NCBI GenBank assembly: GCA_963921195.1
Contig: OY992537.1
Location: 32,285,911 to 32,349,910, forward strand
DNA: 64,000 nucleotides
Reading direction: 5' to 3'
Origin: Pegoplata infirma
Lineage: Eukaryota > Arthropoda > Insecta > Diptera > Anthomyiidae
The position numbers and the translations under genes are program-made. Below the pieces are notes generated by a model. It worked only from the letters and a program-made list of their open reading frames with translations. It was not told the DNA's origin and did no database searches. Below, in pieces: positions 10,780 through 21,920 of this stretch (the first letter of the stretch is position 1; every line of letters starts with the position of its first letter).

Positions 10780-11330
10780 AATTTTTTTTGAAAGGGCCCA
10801 AGAAACAACCTTATTCGGTCAAAAATATTTATAAAAAAAATGGAAAAATTAGCGGAGATTCTCCCCTTTGGTCTGATATCAAGAGTGGCATCCTAGGACT
10901 AGTACAAATATAAAAACAATATTTTACAAAAATCTTGTTCTTGGAAACTTTGAAGTCCTTTTAAAAGGAAACAAAGTCAGAAAATCAAAAACTGTAAAAG
11001 CAGTTTTACTACATTTCATCTACACGTATATCATCCGGTTCATGTTTAATATTGGCTGTCGGACGGACAAAAACTTTGAAGCCGTTGGCTTTTAAAAGCT
11101 TTAAATCTTTTTGTTTTTAAAAGCTTTAAAGCTTTTACAAACAATGCTTTCAAAACATTGGAAAGTCAGAAAAATATTTAACAAAGAATTTTTGTCACTC
11201 GAAAATACTTTTTTACACTAAAAAAAAAAATTAAACTCGAAAAAAATGTTACACTCAAAAAAATTGCTAATTTTTTTACGTTAGAAAATAAACTAATACT
11301 TCCAAATGGCATTGTGGTGGGTATTTATTT
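10780..11330 (+). repeat. Foldback arm joined to a mini-me 3' half
   Basis: 10835-11060 (GCATCCTAGGACTAGTACAA, ACTTTGAAGTCCTTTTAAAA, CGTATATCATCCGGTTCATG) is one arm of the foldback found complete at 50690-51775. Past it, 11085-11325 is the 3' part of a mini-me element (TTTTACACTAAAAAA, ACACTCAAAAAAATTG, GGCATTGTGGTGGGTA). The same juxtaposition, a foldback inside a mini-me element, recurs at 50470-51775. Confidence 0.6.
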
Positions 11331-12230
11331 CAAATTATCATAAATCAATAAATTTATTAAATTTCTTGATATTTCATCCCATAGTGTACTACTCCAATAA
11401 CTTGAGTGGCGTTCATCGTCATCATTGTTGTTGGTGTTGTTGCTATTTTACTTGTTGTAGTCGTAGTCGTTGTAGTAGTAATTAATCTTAGCCATAAATG
11501 TTGTAAAATTTATGAACCTCTAAATCAAGCTATGGACCAAAATGCTTAAAATAACCAGTAACGGGACAAAACAAGAGCTCCAGAGCATCAGCAGTAATAG
11601 TTCCATCATCTATACAAACTCCTATATATTTTTGTTTAAAAACAAAAAACGGAAAAAACATGAAACTAAATGATCACATAATCTCTCAAAAATTTTAACC
11701 GTCTACTAGGAACTACCAACCACCTATAACACCCATCCCCCCGACTATTAAACATTAAAAACGCTAATAACGCGTATCATTCTGTCTAACAGAGAAAAAA
11801 ATAAAGTGATTAATTGTTGAGCAAATTGTATTTTTGTTATAAACAATTTTGTTGTGTTTTGCTATTTCTAATATACACTAAAATTTATTAATTTATAACT
11901 ATAAAGTGAAAGTTTAAACCACCCATTTAATGTCATAATTAAATAATATTTTCTTTTTTTTTAATTTATTTTGTATCATTTTTCACCCTTTTCATAGTGT
12001 TCTAAATGTTTAACAAATTTTGTTATTTAATAAAGGAATACAGAGAAATTTAAAAAAAAATATATAAAAAAATATATGAAATACAAAAAAAGAGTGGCAA
12101 ATAGCATTTGATGTGCATTTATGATAAATTAATATAAAGTTTTTTAAATGATATAAAAACTCAATTTATTATATACCCGCCTTTGAAATATTTATGAAAA
12201 AACAAAAAAATATAAAAATTCAACAACAAC
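11331..12230. other. Low-repeat DNA upstream of the coding exon
   Basis: Contains GTT/GTA-rich simple sequence (11425-11485) and otherwise unique AT-rich DNA. It presumably holds the 5' UTR or promoter of the exon at 12231, but I see no convincing TATA box or initiator and claim none. Confidence 0.35.
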
Positions 12231-12241
12231 ATGAGTTTTGA
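12194..12241 (+). other. Small upstream ORF overlapping the main start
   Basis: ATG at 12194 opens 15 codons (MKKQKNIKIQQQHEF) and stops at TGA 12239-12241, eight bases past the main start at 12231. If this stretch is part of the mature 5' UTR it could reduce initiation at the main ATG. Its ATG context (TTTATG) is weaker than the CAACATG of the main start. Whether it is transcribed is unknown. Confidence 0.35.
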
Positions 12242-12381
12242 ACAACACAGTCACAGTCATCACCAGCAGCAGCATCACCACCATCATCATCATCATCACC
12301 ATCATCAACAGTATTTTACACTGCCAATGCCAAGTCAACAGAATTTTTGGTATATTATACATTTGATATTGTTTTTAATAG
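12231..12381 (+). CDS. First coding exon of a His/Gln-rich secreted or membrane protein (partial gene)
   Basis: The start has an excellent fly Kozak context (CAACAACAACATG). The exon encodes 50 residues plus one base: MSFEQHSHSHHQQQ, then eleven His, QQYFTLPMPSQQN, then a hydrophobic run FWYIIHLILFLI that stops at the exon edge. It ends G|GTAAGTCA, a near-consensus donor, leaving a phase-1 junction. A phase-1 intron just after a signal sequence is typical of genes for extracellular proteins such as Ig-domain cell-surface proteins; that is family knowledge used as inference, and I do not recognise the gene. No further exon is visible downstream, so the first intron is probably longer than 51 kb. 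The CAT/CAC/CAG run is likely polymorphic. Alternative: a chance ORF in simple repeat, made unlikely by the coincidence of Kozak context, hydrophobic segment and donor. Confidence 0.72.
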
Positions 12382-12389
12382 GTAAGTCA
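12382..12389 (+). other. Splice donor GTAAGTCA
   Basis: Directly follows the coding exon; GTAAGT is the strongest animal donor hexamer. It sets the exon end and gives phase 1. Confidence 0.7.
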
Positions 12390-12549
12390 AAATAATTTAT
12401 TATATTTAATACTTTAGTAATAAATTTAAAAAAATGTTTTTAACAAAAAAATATTAGCAAAAAAAATTGCTTATAATAGAAGATTTATTCTGAAAAGGTT
12501 TTATTACAATTTTACACAAAAAAAATTAAATGAAAATCTGTAGATTTTT

Positions 12550-13757
12550 TGTGACCTCTACTAACTGGTAGAGGGTTTAAGAATCAGTTTGTCAATTCCG
12601 AATGTAGCACATCAAAATATTAACAAGAAAACTACCTTAACCGTTATTCACCGATTTTGAGAGAAAAAAAACTTGAGTACGAAAAAATTGAGAAAGAAAA
12701 ACATCAATCCGAATCGTTCTCTGCTCCATTGCTTTCCCCGTTTGATTCCATTTCATTCCCAGTTCCATTACCTTTCGCTCCATGTAAGTTATATAAATTT
12801 CTTTATACGTTTTTTTTCTGGATGATCCTTACTGTACATTTTTTACCCCTCTGCGGTGGGTTCTGCGGAGGCAATGGGGATACCTACCATCTCAAAAAAT
12901 TTTACTAATTCATTTATTATGCATTTTGCACTCTATACAATTTAAATTTATTTATTGTTTTTATCCACGCCCACTACAGTGGGCGGACCAAAATAAAAAA
13001 TATTTTCTAATCCCCTGGTTTCAACTACAGACTTTCCTAATAATAGTATCACATGTATGATACCGATAACGGTATCACCTTAAATTAAAAAAATGATCCC
13101 ATTTTCGAATTTTAGGCGATTTTTCTACCGTCATTCCTGGAAATTCCGATAGCTAAAACGATATCACATATTCACATCGAAACGTTTTCGTTACCGCCTG
13201 GAAGAACGATAGTTTTCGATTGATTCTAGGAAATGGCAATTTTACTATCGTTATGAATGGAATTAACGATAGCGAAAACGATATCATATTTTAATGGAAA
13301 AACGATATCATAAGAAAAGGTATATGTAGAATATAATATGTGATGATTGGGTGATATTACCTCGATATCATATCGTTTGGTTTATTGGGTTGAACTTATT
13401 TTGATATAATAATATTTGATTGCTTAGCAAAACTATAAGCTTCCATTTTTGCAGAGGTTAGTTTAGTTCCTAAAGGCGAAACTTTTTCCCCCCTGATCAG
13501 ACTTTTTCATTTCCGAGGTTAACCAGATCAAGACCACAACACATACACGATACTTGCCAAACTTCAAGAGTCTAGCTTTTTTATATTGGACTGTATCGTG
13601 CCTTCCACAGACGGAATTCTTTCCTGATATCGCAAGAAATTGACCACTGATAAATAATGTAAGCCTACACTCTATGGGGTCCTAGACCGATATTTCGATA
13701 CCTTACAAATGGAATGTCGAAGTGAGTATACCAGCATTTTGTAGTCGGAGGGTATAC
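12550..13757. repeat. Inverted pair of mini-me halves
   Basis: 12550-12640 is a worn 5' end in plus orientation (TACTAACTGGTAGAGGGTTTAAG, CAGTTTGTCAATTCCGAATG). 13440-13757 is the same region in minus orientation (CCAAACTTCAAGAGTCTAGC, GGACTGTATCGTGCC, GGGGTCCTAGACCGATATTTCG, GGAGGGTATACA). The interior, 13040-13390, holds repeated GATATCGTTTT/AACGATATCA words of unknown origin. Confidence 0.55.
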
Positions 13758-15391
13758 AAGTGTAATACCACATACCAAATTAGTTTTTCTTCGTTAACAC
13801 ATTGAAAATGCTACTTCTTTATTAAAAACATATTGGTTTTTAACAAAAAGTACCGAAAATATTTTTCACAAAAAGTACCAAAATGTTGTTAATTTATATA
13901 TATATTTTTCACACAAACAAAAATAGTGTTTTTGTAAATGTTTATAAAAAGTACCTAATTGTAATTTTTTAAATAAAAAGTACCAATAAAAAGTACCAAA
14001 AGATTACTTTTTAATTAAAAGTACCAACATTTTCTTTTAATCGTTTACATTTTTATTAGCCCGCTGAAATAGTTTTTTTTTTTGGTGAATGTTTATAAAA
14101 AGTACCAAATAGTAATTTTTTGTACTTTTTACAAAAGTTTAGAAAAAATCTTACAAACTAGGAAAACATTCAAAAATTTACAAAAAAAAAATAGAAAAGA
14201 AATATAATTAAGTGCTTGCCTGTAAATTTTGAATTTAAATAAAAAGTACCAAAAGATTACTTTTTAATTAAAAGTATCAAAAAGTTTTTTTAATCGTTTA
14301 CATTTTTCTCAGCCCCCTGCCCAGGCTAAAAAATGTTTTTATCTACCCAAAAGAAATATTTTTTGGTACATATTTATAAAAAGTACCAAAAAACGTACTT
14401 TTTAATTAAAAGTACCAAAATAGTTATTTGTAATAAAAATAACCATATAATTTCTTTTCGATAAAAAAATAAAATAATAAGAGAACTATAGTACTTTTTG
14501 GTACTTTTTATAAAAGTTCAGAAAAATCTATTAAATTTTTCAAGAGGAAAATTGATTATTTTATGTTAGCAAATTGATTTATTATAATTTTTGCCATAAC
14601 AAAATGATTTAATGATTAAAATATTTTTTGGTACGTATTTTAAAAAAAGTACAAAAATAGTACTTTTAAGTACTTTTTAATTAAAAGTTTCAAAATAGTT
14701 AATTATAATAAAAATAACCATATTAGTTTTTCGGTAAAAAGAAATAAAGTAATAAGAGTACTATAGTGATTTTTGTACTTTTTATCAAAGTACAGAAAAA
14801 ATCTATTAAATTTTACGGGAGGCAAATTGATTAAATTATGTTACCAAATTGATTTATAATAATTTTTGCAATAACAAAATGATAATATCGTGCTTGCCTG
14901 CAAATTTTGATTTCAAATAAAAAGTACCTAAAGATTACTTTTTAATTACAAGTACCAAAAAATGTCTTTAATCGTTTACATTTTTCTCAGCCTGCTGTCT
15001 AGACTAAAAATGTTTTTGGTACATATTTTTAAAATGTACAAAAATAGTAGTTTTTAGTACTTTTTAATTAAAAGTACCAAAATAGTTATTTGTAATGAAA
15101 ACAGCCATATAATTGCTTTTCGATAAAAATAATAAAATAATAATTGAGTAATATAGTACTTTTTGGTACTTTTGATCAAAGTTCGGAAAAAATCTGTTAC
15201 ATTTTGCGGGAGGCAAATTGACTATTATGTTAACAACTGATTTATTATATACAATTATAATACCATATTCTAAATTAATAATTCTCCGTTAACATTACAA
15301 AATGCTACTTCTTAATTAAAAACATATTTCCTTTTAACAAAAAGTACCAACAATACTTTTTCGCAAGAAGTACCATAATGTTGTTAATATA

Positions 15392-16279
15392 CAGGGTGTT
15401 TCAAGTTCGAGTTTCTTTTTCAAATGCAAAATAAACACACTTTTTTAAAGGAAATTTATTATCTGTTTATTAATATATGTAGTAGATGTTCTACCATTTA
15501 TAAATAAAAAATAATATCTTCCAAATGTCCCCGTGTCTACGCTTACACACGTCGATTCATAAAGCAAAATTTTCAATGACATTTTGGCTTTATCTCGGCA
15601 ATTTCACGCCAAATGTTGCCTTTCAAGGCTTAAATTATTTCTGGTTTATTTGTTTAAACACTCTCTTTAAGATGAACCCAAAGAAAATAGTCCAAAGGCG
15701 TTAAGTCTGGCGATACTGGCGGCCAAATTGCTTCAGATCTTCGTAAAATAATCTTCAGGGAATTTTGCTAGCAATTAATTCATTGTTTCGTCTGGCATGG
15801 CGTACCATATTGTTGAAACCTCATATCGTCAATATCCACATTATCAACAATAGGCCAAAAAAAAGTTGTCAACATGTCACGATACCGTAATCCGTTAACG
15901 GTGGCGATCTTGGTGGCGAAATTGCTTCCAATCTTCGTGAAATCATTCTGTACGGGAATTCCACTCGCAATAAATTCATTGTTTCGTTGGCTTGTTGAAA
16001 ACACATATCGTTAATTTGATATCATTAACAATAGGCGAAGAAAAAGTTGTCAACATATCAAAACATCGTAATCCGTTGGCGGTAAAAATGTCATCGAAAA
16101 TTTCGCTAAAGGAATCGACGTGTGTAAGTCCACACTCGGGGGACATTTGTAAGATATTATTTATTATTCGCAAATGGTAGAATCTCTACTATATATATTA
16201 ATAAACAGATAATAAATTTCCTTTACAAATGTGTGTTTACTTTGCATTTGAAAAAGAAACTCGAACTTGAAACACCCTG
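15392..16279 (-). mobile_element. Tc1/mariner-superfamily element, rearranged
   Basis: Terminal inverted repeats of about 130 bp begin CAGGGTGTTTCAAGTTCGAG and end in the inverse CTCGAACTTGAAACACCCTG, flanked by TA at 15390-15391 and 16280-16281. The insertion falls in the AAAGTACC array; the matching empty site, TTGTTAATTTATATATATATT, is preserved near 13888. The interior carries transposase remains on the minus strand, part of them duplicated. Confidence 0.85.
15490..16010 (-). pseudogene. Degenerate Tc1/mariner-type DDE transposase
   Basis: On the minus strand, 15780-15900 encodes RYRDMLTTFFWPIVDNVDID followed by DMRFQQYGTPCQTK, the segment around the second catalytic Asp in this family, where 'FQQDGAxCHT' is usual. 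Here the Asp is replaced by Tyr (FQQYG) and His by Gln, so the catalytic centre is dead. Downstream, 15655-15700 gives TPLDYFLWVHLKESV and 15510-15540 gives RGHLEDIIFY, the conserved C-terminal parts, with several stops between them. A second copy of the LTTF...IVND segment lies at 16003-16080 (minus), and a C-terminal fragment in the opposite orientation lies at 16110-16175. The N-terminal DNA-binding domain is absent. In an intact copy the enzyme would cut and paste its element at TA sites. Confidence 0.75.
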
Positions 16280-17046
16280 TATATACATTTTTTCACACAA
16301 AACAATTGTTTCCACCTATCAAAAATATTTTTTTTGGTAAAATGTTTAAAAAAAGTACCAAATAGTAATTTTTGGTACTTTTTACAACATTTTAGAAAAA
16401 AAAAACTTTCAAAAAATTGGCAAAAAATTGACAAAAAAAATATAAAAATATTGTAAAAAAGTGCTTGCCTGTAAATTTTGGTTTTAAATAAAAAGTACCA
16501 AAAAATTACTTTTTAGTTAAAAGTACCAAAAAGTTTGTTTAATCGTTTAAATTTTTCTCAGCCCGCTGCCTAGACTAAAAAATGTTTTTATCTACCCACA
16601 AGTAATATTTTTTGGTACATATTTTTAAAAAGTACAAAAATTGTACTTTTTTATTAAAAGTACCAAAATAGTTATTTGTTAATAAAATAACCATATAATT
16701 TATTTTCGATAAAAAAATAAGATAATAAGAATACTATAGTACTTTTTGATACTTTTTATCAAAGTTCAGAAAAAATCTGTTAAATTTTGAGGTAGGCAAA
16801 TTGATTACATTATGTTAGCAAATTGATTTATTATAACTTTAGCAATAACAAGATAATAACACTAAAAGTACCAAAGTACGGTACAATGGACTATTTTAAG
16901 TCTGAGCGCCATGGACTTGCCTAAAAATTTACCTATTTTGAGGCTTGTACAACCCACCCTCAACTCAACTCAACCAAAGATTACTTTTTAATTAAAAGTA
17001 CCAAAAAGTTTTATAATCGTTCACACTATTCTCAGCCCGCTATCTA

Positions 17047-17478
17047 CACTCAAAGTATTTTGTAAGTAAATTCAACTGAAAAAACGTTTAAAGCAATCGT
17101 TTTTCCTTTTAAAAAACGGACCACTTATATTTCATTTGAAACAACATACTTTTTCAGTTATTTTTAAACGTTAATAAATGACTAGACATTCCGTTAAAAC
17201 AAACGATATTTCAGTTATTTTAACTGTTTACAATTTTTTATTTTGTGAAGTAAAAATAATTTTTTTTGAATAACAAACTACAAAAACCGTACTTCTGTAA
17301 AATTATACGGTATAATCAGTCACAAATAATTTAACTGATAAAAATATTTTTCTGTAACTTTTGTAGTTTGTTGTTTTGACAACTGTATTAATCATTCAAT
17401 ATTTTATTTTCCTTGAAAAACAAACGATAAAACGTTTAAAACAACTTTAACTAAAAACTTTTTGAATAACCGTAAATA
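17047..17478 (+). mobile_element. Element X, MITE copy 1 (about 430 bp)
   Basis: Inserted between the halves of the array landmark (CTCAGCCCGCTATCTACACT... / ...AAAAAATGTTTTTATCTACCC), whose uninterrupted form is at 16557. The interior is partly self-complementary: AATAACAAACTACAAAAACCG pairs with CTTTTGTAGTTTGTTGTT. The second copy at 33826-36610 matches end to end apart from two nested insertions. Confidence 0.7.
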
Positions 17479-17649
17479 AAAAATGTTTTTATCTACCCAC
17501 AAGAAATATTTTTTGGTACATATTTTTAAAAAGTACAAAAATAGTACTTTTTAGTTCTTTTTAATTAAAAGAACCAAAATAGTTCTTTATAATAAAAACA
17601 AACATATAATTTCATTTTGATAAAAAGAAATAAAATAATAAGTGTACTA

Positions 17650-18558
17650 TAGACCGGGTCGAAAAAAAAAGTTCCCATTGTGCGGGCTTAATTTTAAAGC
17701 TTACCTCGAAAAAATTCCATAGCCAAAATATTAGATTTTTAGGACGCGATTTGGTACCGCCGAAATCGTTATTTGTTCATAGCTTTGTCATTTGATGTCC
17801 GATCGTTGTAAAAAAAATATGTTAAAAAGTTCTCAGCGAGTACTAAATTTGACCCATATCTTTTTTTGACCTCTGAGGTCATCTTCGTGTTATGAGTGTT
17901 AGTTTCTCAGCTTTCTACCCACCTAAATGATTTTTATTTCTCCATTAAATTATAGCACTAAAAAATTCATGAAATTCTTCCCTTAGAAGTACCCTCCTAA
18001 ATTAATTAACAAAAAAGTTACATTCGATTTTAAATTTCCATAGAAAAAGATTTAAAACACTTGTTTGTATGTATTTAAATACAAACTAAAAAAATTAAAT
18101 ATAGTTTAAAGGCGTAATAACAAGTGTTTTTTCTAATTTTCTTTATATTGTATATGAAAATCTTAAATCAAATGTAACTTTTTTGTTAATTAATTTAACT
18201 GTATACTTCCAAGGGAAGGATTTTATGATTTTCTTAGTGCTATAATTTAATGAAAAAATAAAATTCATTTAAGTGGGTAGAAAGATGAGAAACTAACAAT
18301 CATTAGAAGAAGATGACCTCTGAGGTAAAAACCAGATATGGGTCAAATTTAGTACTCGCTGAGGACTTTCTAACAATTTTTTTTTTATAACGATCGGACA
18401 TCAAATGACAAAGCTATGAATAAATAACGATTTCGGCGGTACCAAATCGCGACCTAAAAATCTAATATTTTGGCTATGGAATTTTTTCGAGGTAAGCTTT
18501 AAAATTAAGCCCGCACAGTGGGAACTTTTTTTTTCTCCTTTATGGTCGACCCAGTCTA
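17650..18558. mobile_element. hAT-like foldback element (909 bp), near-perfect 8-bp target duplication
   Basis: Ends TAGACCGGGTCG and CGACCCAGTCTA (11 of 12 inverted matches), flanked by GTGTACTA (17642-17649) and GTGTACAA (18559-18566), 7 of 8 identical. An 8-bp duplication is the hallmark of hAT elements. The uninterrupted array sequence GTACTATAGTACTTTTT at other units serves as the empty site. Arms of over 400 bp pair across a small centre near 18090: GTTCCCATTGTGCGGGCTTA with its inverse, GATTTGGTACCGCCGAAATCG, ATTTGATGTCCGATCG. No transposase. Confidence 0.8.
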
Positions 18559-18660
18559 GTGTACAATAGTACTTTTTGGTACTTTTTATCAAAGTTCGGA
18601 AAAAATCTGTTTTGAGGGAGGCAAATTGATTATTATGTTAGCAAACTGATTTATTATGAT

Positions 18661-20225
18661 TTTTGCAATCATTTTTAAAACCACTTTTTTATATCTAATC
18701 CCACAAAAGGGGCTTATCTTTAGTATATGTTTTTCGAAGCAAAAAGAATTCGAAAAATATTTTCAGTATTCCAAACCTAGTCACTTTACGCAGCTAATAA
18801 ATATCTTTTTCGTATCTGTTTAAGTAAGTCCTATTCTTCGTCAAATAGAGTTAAAAGTCTAAAACTCCTTAAAAGGCCTTAAATCAGAATAGTTTTAAAT
18901 AATTTTTATTTATATGCCAACACGTTGTCCTTCAATGTTATTTGATATTAATCCACCTTCCACTTATTACACTTTGTTTTTTTATTTTTATTCCTTTAAT
19001 ACTTTAAAGAAAAGATTTCAAAACAAAATAAATCCTTTTAATACCACTAAATAATCAATCAAAATCCAATAATCCCCACTACTGCTGCCACTTTTTCCAT
19101 TACCAGTCATTCAACCAACTCAACTACCTTGAAATGTATACTGTAATTAAAAAAATATTTATAAAAAAAAAAAAAGTTTATAATAAAAGCAAACAAAACG
19201 AATATAATATCAATAGCCTAAAATCGAAATGAGGGAGGACAAGAATCAAAAGCACTGAAAACTAAATATAATAATGAAACATAACAAAAACAACAGAACA
19301 AAAAAAAAATCCTCATACTTCAACACTTTTAATCCAACTCACATTGCTTACAAATCCGCTTACAATTAGACCATGGCCTTTTGTGTAACACTAATGTGAC
19401 ATTTAAATACACCATTAAACCTTGCTAGATTGTTACAGTTGACGGTTAAGAGTAAAGCAGTAGTAGTAGTAGTAGCCGTAGCAGTTGAAGTAAGCAGTTA
19501 GTATGTGTATTAATGTGTAGGAGTGTGACACAAAGCATACTTTGCCAAAACTAATAATACACTATTTCCAGTTAAAAAAAAAAAATAAAAAAAATGTTTT
19601 TTGTAGAAAAATTAAAAAAAAACTTTTTTTGGATTTTTGAAAAAAAAAAAAATTGAGTGAATATTTTTTGAGTGTAAAATTTTTTTGGTGTATATTTATT
19701 TTTTTTAGTGTGGAAAATAACTTTTTGTGTTTTAAGTCTTTTAATGACCTCTCAAAAGGACGGTAAGAGTTTTAATACATATGTTTTAAAGAAAGAGCCG
19801 CTATATTTTAAGCTCAGAAGAAAAATAAGAGCAGCCATATTTTTAGCTCAGAAAACCATTTTTGATGTCAATTTTAAAGCAGAAAAAAATTAAAAAAAAA
19901 AATGTTGCATTGTATGGAAAAAATTGTTTTAAGGATATTTGGGCACAATAAAAAGTTTACTTAGGTAATTTTGAATTACTTATTAAAGAGTTAGATGGAG
20001 AGATTTTGGTGTTACCCCAATTTTTAAGCGGATTATGTTTTTAGACGATAAATGGAAAAGAATGAGCCAAAAAAGACTGTGACTTTTTTGGCGGGCAAAA
20101 AAAAAAAAGATTTACAAAAACCAAAAAATAATTAATGCTTTCAAGTGCATTAAAATTTTTTTATACAGATGAAAATTCGTCACATATTCATTTATCAGTG
20201 ATACTAAAATATATTGTGACTTAGT
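18661..20225. other. No gene seen; simple sequence only
   Basis: AT-rich, mostly unique DNA with a (GTA)n run at 19458-19475 and A/T runs at 19570-19690. The 61-codon frame at 19708 has no recognisable features. Confidence 0.4.
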
Positions 20226-20808
20226 TTTCCAGATATGAGACTTAAAAGAATAATTTCACTATTAGGTGAAACTAAATTAAATACGTCCTTGTAAATTATT
20301 TAAAATGTAAGTTCTTGAAAGTTTCCAATTTAAGTACTACTCAGACAAATACAAAACAAAAAGTTTCCTCACCTTAGACATTAGTGGGTCAAATCGTTTT
20401 AAAAGAATTAATACTTTTTTGTTAAAAATATTTTTTCAAAACTAAGAAAAGTCAGAAAACGATATTAAAAATCATTTCAAAATGTGTTTGCAGTGTCTAA
20501 GGAACAGTAAAATAATTTGAATAGTTTGAAAAGAGATGCAGAAAGTGGTTGGGACTATTTGTTTATTGTCAAACTTATGAATGGACTAAATATCCTTTTT
20601 CAATTTTGTTTATTCTGCCTAAAAAATGTTGTCCATTTTGTTTGTATGGTTGGGTTAACTTTCCTCCATTCACAATATAGAAACAGGATCCGCCTTAAAT
20701 GTAAAGTAACTCCTAGAATTAAATTTTAAAAAAATTAAAGAAGAAATTTCATTAAGTCTCACTTAATAGTGATATTATTCTTTTGAGTCTCATATCTGGA
20801 AAAATGTG
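20226..20808. repeat. Inverted-repeat pair spaced about 500 bp apart
   Basis: TTTCCAGATATGAGACTTAA with AGAATAATTTCACTATT (20226-20272) recurs inverted as AATAGTGATATTATTCTTTTG with AGTCTCATATCTGGAAA (20767-20805). The enclosed sequence is unremarkable; probably an old MITE. Confidence 0.55.
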
Positions 20809-21440
20809 GCAAATTTAAAGAGGGTCACAAATCAGCAATCGACGAAATTTGAAAAAAATAATTTTTTGTGATAATATAGTACATAAAATGTGAAAATGGG
20901 TAAAAAGCAAGTTTCGGTTTTACTCTTTCATTTTCATTCACAAAGCATTGAAAGTGAAATAAACACAAACAGTTTCATTCGTTTGCTATGAGAAAAGCAC
21001 ATTTTTTTTCTACTCTAGAAAAAAGTTCCCCATAAAATTCAATTGAAGACATCGAAACACTATTTCAAGCTCAAAAGATCATTAACATTATTTTTTCGAC
21101 TTTTTTCCAACGCCTTTAAAGAAAATCGGAAAATTTAAGTGGGCTATAAAAAAAATTTGAGACGTTATACAGTGGTTCCAAGTCCAAATCTAGCTGGACA
21201 AAATAATTTTATCACCGTTTTATATGTTTTTGGGGTCGCTGAGTTCAAAAAACGTGTTTAAATTTTTCTAAGTCGATTACACTAATCGACAACTTTTTAT
21301 TTTTTTTCTAATTTCAGTAATTCATTAATGACAAAAATGGTTTATATGCAGAACAGAAATATGAAATGCAAAAACTTATTTTTTTAAAGTTTTGTAATCT
21401 CTACAAAAAAAAAAAAAAAAATTTGTCGAGAAGTGTAATT
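20809..21440. other. Non-coding DNA
   Basis: No recognisable element or gene; ends in an A-run that leads into the mini-me copy. Confidence 0.4.
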
Positions 21441-21920
21441 GAAAAAAACAAGTGAGAGTGTTAAATTCGGCTATGCCGAATCTTTTATACCCTCCAAAAT
21501 AAAAAAAAAAATAAAAAAACAGTGAGAGTGTTACATTCGGCTGTGCCGGATCTTTTATACCCTCCAAAATGTAAAAAAAAAAAAAACAATATAAAAAAAA
21601 TCCAGGGGCGTCTTTTTTGGGAGGGGGGTTGGTGGGAGCACCTTCCCATTGCAGTTTCGAACATCATCTGCCAGAAGAATGTTGCATTTGCTTAGCAAAA
21701 GTACAAACAACCCTACAAAAAATTTGATTTTTCTTAGGTTGGTTTAGTTCTCCAAGGGGGAACATTTTTCCCCTTGGTCCGATTTTATCCATTTCAGAAC
21801 TTAACTTGCCTAGGAATATAAGACATATTCGTGCCAAACGTCGGAAGTCTAGCTTTTTTATTTTGGTCTGTATCGTGTCCTCTACAGACGGACAGAAGGA
21901 CAGACGGACGTACATTTTTT
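21441..21920 (-). mobile_element. Mini-me-like element with a duplicated 3' end
   Basis: Read on the minus strand: GTCCGTC-type repeats, GACACGATACAGACC, the CCAAGGGGAAAAATGTTCC region, and the 3' end GGAGGGTATAAAAGATCCGGC...ACACTCTCACTG. A second, partial 3' end (21441-21505) directly follows, giving two copies of the 'GTGAGAGTGTTA..ATTCGGC' terminus about 70 bp apart. Confidence 0.65.

Larger units (their letters stand above)
13760..18660 (+). repeat. AAAGTACCAAAA-rich tandem array, unit about 680 bp
   Basis: Words AAAAAGTACCAAAA and TACTTTTTAATTAAAAGTACC recur throughout. The landmark CTCAGCCYGCTG...CTAGACTAAAAAATG sits at 14308, 14988 and 16557. The first interval is 680 bp; the second is 1569 bp, which becomes 679 once the 888-bp mariner insertion and its 2-bp TA duplication are subtracted. 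Other ordered landmarks per unit are ATCTACCCACAAGAAATATTT, AACCATATAATTTCTTTTCG, GGGAGGCAAATTGATTA and GTGCTTGCCTGTAAATTTTG. A fourth landmark at 17032 is 475 bp on, implying an internal deletion. Three other elements are inserted in it. No coding function seen. Confidence 0.75.
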
